DNA from: Acidovorax sp. HDW3
GTDB lineage: Bacteria; Pseudomonadota; Gammaproteobacteria; Burkholderiales; Burkholderiaceae_C
Direction: 5' to 3'
Assembly: GCF_011303755.1 (NCBI RefSeq)
Contig: NZ_CP049885.1
Span: 2,586,001 to 2,650,000, forward strand
DNA: 64,000 nucleotides
Shown here: piece by piece, positions 58,172 through 64,000 of the stretch
Position numbering within the stretch: the stretch's first letter is position 1
Layout of the letters: every line of letters starts with the position of its first letter
Position numbers and translations under genes: made by a program
Notes under the pieces: generated by a model
Told to the model about the DNA's origin: nothing
What the model saw: the letters and a program-made list of their open reading frames with translations, nothing else
The model's database searches: none

Positions 58172-58744
58172 CTATTTCGCCAGGGCCTTGAGCGCCAGCT
58201 TGATGCCTTCGCTCACACCCACGTCCGCCGGCAGCGCCTTGAGGGCGGCAGCCGCTTCCTTGTCGTTGTAACCCAGGGCCAGCAGCGCCTGCAGGATGTC
58301 GGCCTGGGCCTGGCTGTCCGCCTGCGGGCGCGCACCAATGTCGGCGCCGATCTTGCCCTTGAGTTCGAGCAGCAGGCGCTCGGCGGTTTTCTTGCCAATG
58401 CCCGGCACCTTGACCAGGCGTGCGCTCTCTTGCAGCGACACCGCCTGCGCCAAATCGGGCACGCCAATGCCCGACAAAATCGCCAGCGCCGTGCGCGGGC
58501 CAACGCCGCTGACCTTGATGAGCTCACGAAACGCCTGGCGCTCGGCCGCCGTGGCAAAACCGTAGAGCAACTGCGCATCCTCGCGCACGATGAATTGCGT
58601 CAGCAGGCTGACCGTCTCCCCCAGGCCGGGCAGGTTGTAAAACGTGCTCATCGGCACCTGCAGTTCGTAGCCCACGCCGTGGCAATCGAGCAGCACCTCG
58701 GGCGGGTTTTTCTCCAACAGCTGGCCGGTCAATTTGCCTATCAT
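58172..58744 (-). CDS. ruvA: RuvA, Holliday junction-binding protein
   Basis: A 190-residue RuvA: OB-fold (about 1-64), two helix-hairpin-helix motifs ([16 protein letters not shown] and [16 protein letters not shown]), then a flexible link and a C-terminal domain that contacts RuvB ([19 protein letters not shown]). RuvA tetramers bind four-way junctions and load RuvB rings. The start at 58744 ([10 protein letters not shown]) matches the family; the frame is open further upstream across the divergent gene. ruvB is not adjacent because of the ATPase-TOPRIM insertion. Confidence 0.96.
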   Translation of the reverse strand: MIGKLTGQLLEKNPPEVLLDCHGVGYELQVPMSTFYNLPGLGETVSLLTQFIVREDAQLLYGFATAAERQAFRELIKVSGVGPRTALAILSGIGVPDLAQAVSLQESARLVKVPGIGKKTAERLLLELKGKIGADIGARPQADSQAQADILQALLALGYNDKEAAAALKALPADVGVSEGIKLALKALAK

Positions 58745-58798
58745 CGTCATCCTTTGCCTGCGTCCAAACACTGGACGTTCATCCATGGAATTATCCGC

Positions 58799-59743
58799 GT
58801 GATCCTGCGCCACACCTTCACCCCCCACAACAATCTGCGCCTGTCAAACCTGTGCGGCCCGGCCGACCAGCATTTGCGCACCATCGAGGCCGCGCTGCAG
58901 GTGCACATCGCCCACCGCCACGAGCAGTTCAAGATCGACGGCCCCAAGGCCCGCGCCACGCAGGCGCTGGAGCTGCTGCAGGCGCTGTACGAGCAGGCCG
59001 AGCGCAGCATCAAGGACGAGACCATCCAGCTCATGCTCGCCGGCGACGCCGAACTGAGCACGACCGAGGGCGAGGCCGTGGTGCTGGCCACGCGCCGCGC
59101 CGACCTGCGTGCACGCACCAGCGGCCAGGCGCAGTACCTGGCGCACATCGCCAGCCACGACATCACCTTCGGCATCGGCCCGGCGGGCACGGGCAAGACC
59201 TACCTGGCGGTGGCCTGCGCCGTCGATGCGCTCGAACGCGCCAGCGTGCAGCGCATCGTGCTCACGCGCCCGGCGGTGGAGGCGGGCGAGCGCCTGGGCT
59301 TTCTGCCCGGCGACCTGGCGCAAAAAGTCGATCCCTACCTGCGCCCACTGTACGACGCACTCTACGACCTGATGGGCCACGAGCGCGTGCACAAGGCGTT
59401 CGAGCGCAACGCGCTGGAGATCGCGCCGCTGGCCTTCATGCGCGGCAGAACGCTCAACAACGCCTTCGTCATCCTCGACGAGGCGCAGAACACCACGCCC
59501 GAGCAGATGAAAATGTTCCTCACCCGCATCGGCTTTGGCGCCAAGGCGGTGGTCACGGGCGACGTCAGCCAGATCGACCTGCCCCGGGGAATGCCCAGCG
59601 GCCTGATCGACGCCGAGCGGGTCTTGAAGCGCGTGCAGGGCATTGCCGTGACGCGCTTTACCAGCGCCGACGTCGTGCGCCACCCGCTGGTGGCGCGCAT
59701 CGTCGATGCCTACGACGCGCAGCGCACGCGCCGCACCGATTGA
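58799..59743 (+). CDS. ybeZ: YbeZ, PhoH-like ATPase
   Basis: A 314-residue PhoH-like protein. Walker A is [15 protein letters not shown], Walker B region [19 protein letters not shown], followed by [20 protein letters not shown], all typical of YbeZ/PhoH. The start is a GTG at 58799 (VILRHTF); no in-frame ATG lies nearby and the frame upstream overlaps ruvA. It is divergently oriented to ruvA across 54 bp. YbeZ works with YbeY in rRNA maturation and ribosome quality control; ybeY follows directly. Confidence 0.93.
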   Translation: MILRHTFTPHNNLRLSNLCGPADQHLRTIEAALQVHIAHRHEQFKIDGPKARATQALELLQALYEQAERSIKDETIQLMLAGDAELSTTEGEAVVLATRRADLRARTSGQAQYLAHIASHDITFGIGPAGTGKTYLAVACAVDALERASVQRIVLTRPAVEAGERLGFLPGDLAQKVDPYLRPLYDALYDLMGHERVHKAFERNALEIAPLAFMRGRTLNNAFVILDEAQNTTPEQMKMFLTRIGFGAKAVVTGDVSQIDLPRGMPSGLIDAERVLKRVQGIAVTRFTSADVVRHPLVARIVDAYDAQRTRRTD

Positions 59744-59746
59744 ATT

Positions 59747-59799
59747 TACTATTAATTTGATAGCTATTAGCGCTTACCAGATAAGCGCTGGAGGCCAAA
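59747..59799 (+). repeat. Dispersed palindromic repeat, copy 12 (ybeZ-ybeY gap)
   Basis: ATTTGATAGCTATTAGCGCT, then TACCAGATAAGCGCTGGAGGCC. An 8-bp perfect stem AGCGCTTA (59769-59776) and TAAGCGCT (59782-59789) has a 5-nt loop. It fills the gap and its GGAGG may serve as the ybeY ribosome binding site, since ATG follows 7-8 bases later. Confidence 0.87.
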
Positions 59800-60264
59800 A
59801 TGGCACTGAATCAACTACAGCTGTCGCTGCAATTTGCGCGCCACCCCGAGGCCAGCGCACACCGCGCCGCCCTGCCGCGCCACCAGGTGGCGCGCTGGAT
59901 TCGCCACGCGCTCGCGCTGGATGCCGAGATCACGGTGCGCATCGTCGGCACCGAAGAAGGACAGCAGCTCAACCGCGACTACCGCCACAAGGACTACGCC
60001 ACCAACGTCCTGACCTTCGACTACCAGCAAGAGCCCACGGTCTGCGCCGACCTGGTGCTGTGCGCCCCGGTGGTCGAGCGCGAGGCGCAGGAGCAGGGCA
60101 AGACGCTGGCCGCGCACTACGCCCACCTGCTGGTGCACGGCACGCTGCACGCCCAGGGCTGGGACCACGAGACCAGCGAGGAGGATGCGCGCGAGATGGA
60201 AGCCTACGAAAGCGCCATCCTGCAAGAGCTGGGGTTTGCCGACCCGTACGCCGGCGAGCGTTGA
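59800..60264 (+). CDS. ybeY: YbeY, endoribonuclease/rRNA maturation factor
   Basis: A 154-residue zinc metalloprotein required for 16S rRNA 3' maturation and 70S ribosome quality control. The metal motif is [16 protein letters not shown] (H-x3-H-x5-H), and [18 protein letters not shown] is the other conserved block. The Shine-Dalgarno sequence GGAGG comes from the palindromic repeat just upstream, so the repeat may have been recruited for translation. Confidence 0.95.
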   Translation: MALNQLQLSLQFARHPEASAHRAALPRHQVARWIRHALALDAEITVRIVGTEEGQQLNRDYRHKDYATNVLTFDYQQEPTVCADLVLCAPVVEREAQEQGKTLAAHYAHLLVHGTLHAQGWDHETSEEDAREMEAYESAILQELGFADPYAGER

Positions 60265-60320
60265 AGTCTTTTGCACGCCAGCGCAGCAATCGCCTGCGGC
60301 CGGCACCGTAACATGGGCCG

Positions 60321-61067
60321 ATGCTCGATACCGCCTTGCTGCTTGCCGCCGCCTTTGTCGCCGGCGCCCTCAACGCTGTCGCCGGAGGCGGCAGTTTCCT
60401 GACCCTGCCGGCGCTGGTCTTCACCGGCGTGCCGCCGGTGGTGGCCAACGCCACCGGCACCGTCGCCCTGCTGCCGGGCTACATGGCCAGCGCTTGGGGC
60501 TTTCGCCAGGACATGGCGGCGCCACCGGGGCTGTCGCTGCGCGCCGTGGTTGTGCTCGCGCTGCTCGGCGGCTCGCTCGGCGCGGCGCTGCTGCTCGTCA
60601 CGCCCGACGCCACGTTCAAGAAAATCATCCCCTGGCTGCTGCTGGCCGCCACCGCCCTGTTCGCCTTTGGCCCACAGCTGCGCCAATGGGCTGGCGCCGG
60701 CCAGCATGGCAGCTCGGCCTTCAAGGCGGGCCTGGGAATGCTGCTGGTGGCCGGCTACGGCGGTTATTTCAACGGCGGCCTGGGAATTTTGCTGCTGGCC
60801 CTGTTTGGCCTGCTCGGGCAAACCCAGCTCAACGCCATGAACGGCATGAAGAACCTGGTCTCGGCCCTGCTGACGGCGATTGCCGTCGCCATCTACGCCG
60901 CCGGCGGCATCGTGCAATGGCCACAAGCGTTGCTAATGATGCTGGCCGCGACCCTGGGCGGCTACGCCGGCGCCCGTGTGGCGCGCCAGCTGCCAGCTGG
61001 CGCCCTGCGCTGGGGCATCGTCACCACCGGGCTGGTGATGGCCGCCATGTTTTTCTACCAACAATAA
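60321..61067 (+). CDS. TSUP-family permease (TauE/SafE)
   Basis: A 248-residue membrane protein with about eight helices of the TSUP (TauE/SafE, DUF81) family. The N-terminal half has the family motif AGALNAVAGGGSFLTLPAL with VVANATGTVALLPGYMASAWG, and the second half the related GYGGYFNGGLGILLLALFGL. Members export or import sulfur compounds such as sulfite or sulfoacetate; the substrate is unknown. It starts 56 bp after ybeY and ends before a bidirectional terminator. Confidence 0.88.
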   Translation: MLDTALLLAAAFVAGALNAVAGGGSFLTLPALVFTGVPPVVANATGTVALLPGYMASAWGFRQDMAAPPGLSLRAVVVLALLGGSLGAALLLVTPDATFKKIIPWLLLAATALFAFGPQLRQWAGAGQHGSSAFKAGLGMLLVAGYGGYFNGGLGILLLALFGLLGQTQLNAMNGMKNLVSALLTAIAVAIYAAGGIVQWPQALLMMLAATLGGYAGARVARQLPAGALRWGIVTTGLVMAAMFFYQQ

Positions 61068-61078
61068 AAATACGCGAC

Positions 61079-61114
61079 AAAACAAAAAGGGCCTCAGCAT
61101 TGCTGAGGCCCTTT
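61079..61114. terminator. Bidirectional terminator between the TSUP gene and tRNA-fMet
   Basis: A 14-bp perfect inverted repeat AAAGGGCCTCAGCA (61086-61099) and TGCTGAGGCCCTTT (61101-61114). The left side is flanked by an A-rich run, which reads as a T-tract on the minus strand, and the right arm ends in TTT. It can end the tRNA transcript (-) and the permease transcript (+). Confidence 0.88.
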
Positions 61115-61121
61115 GGCGTAT

Positions 61122-61198
<77 letters not shown>

Positions 61199-61223
61199 GC
61201 AAGACGCTATTGTAACCTATTTT

Positions 61224-61622
61224 TTAGGCTGCTGCGGAAGAATCAGCAACTTGTGCCACTTCTTCGCCGCGATCGACCAGTTCGACGTAGGCCATGGGCG
61301 CGTTGTCGCCGACGCGGAAGCCCATCTTCAGGATGCGGGTGTAGCCACCGGGACGGGTGTTGAAGCGCGGGCCCAGCACGTTGAACAGCTTGGTCACGCT
61401 GTCGCGGCTGCGCAGGCGGTCAAACGCCAGGCGGCGGTTGGCGACGGAATCAACCTTGGCCAGGGTGATCATGGGCTCGATCACGCGGCGCAGTTCCTTG
61501 GCCTTGGGGACGGTGGTCTTGATGGCCTCGTGCTCGATGAGCGAGTTCATCATGTTCTGCAGCATCGCCTTGCGGTGCGCGCTGGTGCGGTTGAGTTTAC
61601 GAAGGCCGTTGCCGTGACGCAT
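61224..61622 (-). CDS. rplQ: Ribosomal protein L17 (rplQ)
   Basis: A 132-residue large-subunit protein L17. The start [21 protein letters not shown] is diagnostic, as are [21 protein letters not shown] and [26 protein letters not shown]. It is the last protein gene of the alpha operon, 93 bp after rpoA. Confidence 0.98.
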   Translation of the reverse strand: MRHGNGLRKLNRTSAHRKAMLQNMMNSLIEHEAIKTTVPKAKELRRVIEPMITLAKVDSVANRRLAFDRLRSRDSVTKLFNVLGPRFNTRPGGYTRILKMGFRVGDNAPMAYVELVDRGEEVAQVADSSAAA

Positions 61623-61715
61623 GGTGCTTTCCTTTTTACTGAATTAAAACGGGCAGCCGTATCAGGTACTGCCCGGTGCACATAAGCTCTCAAATCGAGA
61701 GCCGGGAATTATAGA

Positions 61716-62711
61716 TCAACGCTTGTCCAGACCAGCGGGCGGCCAGTTTTCCAGCTTCATGCCCAGGGTCAGGCCACGCGAAGCCAGCACTTCCTTGATT
61801 TCGTTGAGCGACTTGCGACCCAGGTTCGGGGTCTTGAGCAGCTCGTTCTCGGTGCGCTGGATCAGATCGCCAATGTAGTAGATGTTCTCGGCCTTGAGGC
61901 AGTTGGCCGAGCGCACGGTGAGTTCGAGCTCGTCCACCGGGCGCAGCAAGATCGGATCGAACGTGGCATTGCTGCGCGCAGAAGTGGCACCAGCGAGCAC
62001 GCCTTCGATTTCCGGGCCATCGAGCTGGGCGAAAACGGCCAGCTGCTCGACCAGAATCTTGGCCGAAGCGCGCACGGCTTCTTCCGCCGTGATGGCGCCG
62101 TTGGTCTCGATCTCGACGACCAGCTTGTCCAGGTCGGTGCGCTGCTCGACGCGGGCGCTCTCGACGGTGTAGCTGACGCGGCGAATCGGCGAGAACGAGG
62201 CATCGAGCACGATGCGGCCGATCGCCTTGGTCGGCTCGTCGCCATAGCGGCGCACGTTGCCCGGCACGTAGCCACGGCCCTTCTCGACCTTGATCTGCAT
62301 ATCCAGCTTGGCGCCTTGCGACAGGTGGGCAATGACGTGATCGGGGTTGATGATCTCGACGTCGTGCGGCGTTTGAATGTCGCGCGCCGTGACCACGCCT
62401 TCACCATCCTTGCGCAGGCTCAGGGTCACTTCATCACGGTTGTGCAGCTTGAACACCACACCCTTCAAGTTCAGCAGAATGTTGACCACATCCTCCTGCA
62501 CACCGTCGATGGAGGAGTACTCGTGCAGCACCCCGGCGATGGTGACTTCCGTTGCTGCGTAACCCACCATGGACGAGAGCAGAACGCGGCGCAGGGCATT
62601 GCCGAGCGTATGGCCGTAGCCACGCTCGAACGGCTCCAACTCGACCTTGGCGCGGTTATGGCCCAGTTGCTCGACCTGGATTGTCTTGGGTTTCAGCAGA
62701 TTGGTTTGCAT
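61716..62711 (-). CDS. rpoA: RNA polymerase alpha subunit
   Basis: A 331-residue alpha subunit: N-terminal dimerisation domain (about 1-235; [34 protein letters not shown]) and C-terminal domain (about 245-325; [47 protein letters not shown] split) that binds UP elements and activators. It is in the standard rpsD-rpoA-rplQ order. Confidence 0.98.
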   Translation of the reverse strand: MQTNLLKPKTIQVEQLGHNRAKVELEPFERGYGHTLGNALRRVLLSSMVGYAATEVTIAGVLHEYSSIDGVQEDVVNILLNLKGVVFKLHNRDEVTLSLRKDGEGVVTARDIQTPHDVEIINPDHVIAHLSQGAKLDMQIKVEKGRGYVPGNVRRYGDEPTKAIGRIVLDASFSPIRRVSYTVESARVEQRTDLDKLVVEIETNGAITAEEAVRASAKILVEQLAVFAQLDGPEIEGVLAGATSARSNATFDPILLRPVDELELTVRSANCLKAENIYYIGDLIQRTENELLKTPNLGRKSLNEIKEVLASRGLTLGMKLENWPPAGLDKR

Positions 62712-62765
62712 GCAGACTTCCTCTCAATACCCCCAGCTCGTTACGCCGGTAAGGCTGGTGAAGCG

Positions 62766-62793
62766 CCCCCAGCGCGATGCCTCGCGCTGGGGG
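62766..62793. promoter_or_regulatory. Strong 12-bp hairpin between rpsD and rpoA
   Basis: Perfect inverted repeat CCCCCAGCGCGA (62766-62777) and TCGCGCTGGGGG (62782-62793), 4-nt loop TGCC, no T-tract on the transcribed strand. It lies in the 119-bp gap between two co-transcribed genes and may act in mRNA processing or translational control. Confidence 0.7.
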
Positions 62794-62830
62794 AACGGGT
62801 TTTAACGCTGGTTCAAAAACAACGCAAAGA

Positions 62831-63454
62831 TCAACGCGAGTACAGTTCGACGATCAGCGATTCGTTGATGTCGGCACCGAATTGGTCACGGTCAGGAACT
62901 TGCTTGAACGTGCCTTCAGCCTTGTCAGCCGACACTTCCACCCAAGCGGGGAAGCCCACTTGGCCGGCCAGCTGCAGCGCCTCGACGACACGGGCTTGCT
63001 TCTTGGACTTTTCACGCACAGCCACCACGTCGCCGGCCTTGACCATGTACGAGGGGATGTTCACCGACTGGCCGTTCACCACGATGGCCTTGTGCGACAC
63101 CATCTGGCGTGCCTCGGCGCGGGTGGAGCCAAAGCCCATGCGGTACACGACGTTGTCCAGGCGCGATTCGAGCAGCGACAGCAGGTTGGCACCGGTGTTG
63201 CCCTTGCGGCGGTCGGCTTCAGCAAAGTAGCGGCGGAATTGCTTTTCCAGCACGCCGTACATGCGCTTGACTTTTTGCTTTTCGCGCAGCTGCAGACCGA
63301 AGTCGGAAGTACGCTGACCCGAGGTGCGGCCATGCTGGCCGGGCTTGGAGTCGAACTTGGCCTTGTCCGCGATCGAGCGACGGGCGCTCTTGAGGAACAG
63401 GTCAGTGCCTTCGCGGCGGGAGAGTTTGGCCTTGGGGCCGAGGTAACGTGCCAC
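62831..63454 (-). CDS. rpsD: Ribosomal protein S4 (rpsD)
   Basis: A 207-residue small-subunit protein S4 that nucleates 30S assembly. The beginning [20 protein letters not shown] and the S4 RNA-binding domain ([34 protein letters not shown]) are diagnostic. No zinc cysteines, so the C-minus type. In other bacteria S4 represses its own operon; the hairpin after this gene could take part in control. Confidence 0.98.
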   Translation of the reverse strand: MARYLGPKAKLSRREGTDLFLKSARRSIADKAKFDSKPGQHGRTSGQRTSDFGLQLREKQKVKRMYGVLEKQFRRYFAEADRRKGNTGANLLSLLESRLDNVVYRMGFGSTRAEARQMVSHKAIVVNGQSVNIPSYMVKAGDVVAVREKSKKQARVVEALQLAGQVGFPAWVEVSADKAEGTFKQVPDRDQFGADINESLIVELYSR

Positions 63455-63543
63455 TTGAATTTCCTTGTGTCATCTACCGCAAAACCATTGCGGGAGCCGC
63501 CGGGAGCCTTACAGCCCCAGGCGGCGGTGGGCTTATGGGAAGC

Positions 63544-63948
63544 TTAGATACGGCGACGCTTTTGCGGGCGGCAGCCGTTGTGGGGAACCGGCGTCACGTC
63601 GGAGATCGAGGTGATGCGGATGCCCAGCGCGCCCAGAGCGCGCACCGAAGATTCGCGACCCGGGCCGGGGCCCTTGATCTCGACATCCAGGTTCTTGATA
63701 CCCTGTTCCATGGCGGCGCGGCCAGCCACTTCGGAAGCCACCTGGGCTGCGAAGGGAGTGGACTTGCGCGAGCCCTTGAAACCCTGGCCACCCGACGAAG
63801 CCCACGAGAGGGCGTTGCCTTGGCGGTCAGTGATGGTGATGATGGTGTTGTTGAACGAAGCGTGCACGTGGGCGATGCCGTCGGCGATGTTCTTGCGAAC
63901 CTTCTTGCGCACGCGCGCTGCTGCGTTATTGGCAGGAGACTTGGCCAT
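63544..63948 (-). CDS. rpsK: Ribosomal protein S11 (rpsK)
   Basis: A 134-residue S11. Diagnostic stretches are [26 protein letters not shown] and the C-terminal [23 protein letters not shown]. It follows rpsM by 18 bp. An 89-bp gap to rpsD contains small hairpins (CCGCAA/TTGCGG, GCCGCC/GGCGGC). Confidence 0.98.
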   Translation of the reverse strand: MAKSPANNAAARVRKKVRKNIADGIAHVHASFNNTIITITDRQGNALSWASSGGQGFKGSRKSTPFAAQVASEVAGRAAMEQGIKNLDVEIKGPGPGRESSVRALGALGIRITSISDVTPVPHNGCRPQKRRRI

Positions 63949-63966
63949 GGTGATCCTTCAATCTCT

Positions 63967-64000
63967 TTACTTCTTCAGAGCCGCTGCGCCTTTGCGCGGA
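63967..64000 (-). CDS. rpsM: Ribosomal protein S13, C-terminal end (cut by window end)
   Basis: The last ten codons before a TAA at 63967-63969 read PRKGAAALKK, the usual basic tail of bacterial S13, in the expected place upstream of rpsK. The rest lies outside the window. Confidence 0.85.
   Translation of the reverse strand, partial: PRKGAAALKK

Noticed and set aside
61651-61674. GGGCAG/CTGCCC inverted repeat between rpoA and rplQ as a terminator
   Set aside because: The stem is only 6 bp with a 12-nt loop and a weak T-tract, and rplQ is expected to be co-transcribed with rpoA.

Overview
The window looks like the chromosome of a betaproteobacterium of the family Comamonadaceae (Acidovorax/Alicycliphilus/Diaphorobacter type). 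The evidence is the high G+C coding bias, the gene orders mlaFEDACB-yadGH-ibaG-murA-hisG and rpsM-rpsK-rpsD-rpoA-rplQ, the polyhydroxyalkanoate genes, and paired Hsp70-like genes next to a DUF2760 gene. This assignment comes from gene content and order only; no database search was possible.

Layout. 1-2.9 kb: the end of a Pel exopolysaccharide operon (pelF end, pelG) followed by a lipoprotein of the spherulin-4/GH135 type. 2.8-14.9 kb (- strand): murA and a histidine operon (hisG, hisD, hisC, hisB, hisH, hisA) interrupted by a YhcG-type nuclease, a TDT-family transporter, a BCCT transporter and a PIN/ribbon-helix-helix toxin-antitoxin pair. 14.9-22.1 kb (-): ibaG, an ABC-2 exporter, a PAS-PAS-GGEEF diguanylate cyclase and the full Mla phospholipid transport set. 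22.2-31.1 kb (-): an amino-acid ABC transporter and glutamate synthase gltBD. 31.1-33.4 kb: a REP-associated transposase, a methyltransferase and a DUF1415 protein. 33.4-39.2 kb (-): a carbon-overflow/PHA block (ackA, MaoC-Pta fusion, fabI-like gene, small unknown, PHA synthase). 39.5-55.2 kb: chemoreceptor, NDP-forming acyl-CoA synthetase-GNAT protein, YhhN, DUF2760, two Hsp70-like genes separated by an amino-acid transport block, and a PAP2 phosphatase. 55.2-58.7 kb (-): ruvB and ruvA separated by a two-gene AAA ATPase plus TOPRIM/DUF4276 module. 58.8-61.1 kb (+): ybeZ, ybeY and a TSUP permease. 61.1-64 kb (-): initiator tRNA-fMet, rplQ, rpoA, rpsD, rpsK and the end of rpsM.

Two themes stand out. 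First, conserved housekeeping operons carry accessory cargo spliced in with 1-4 nt stop/start overlaps: a YhcG nuclease between hisG and hisD, a toxin-antitoxin pair just before hisC, and an OLD/PARIS-like ATPase-TOPRIM pair between ruvA and ruvB. The last is the best candidate for an undescribed or little-described defence module.

Second, about 13 copies of a palindromic repeat of roughly 45-55 bp (core AGCGCTT-N5-7-AAGCGCT) are scattered over the window. Some lie between genes. Several lie inside genes and are translated in frame, adding short Ala/Ser-rich segments to the antitoxin, HisD, YhhN and both Hsp70 proteins. One copy contains the stop codon of the REP-associated transposase.
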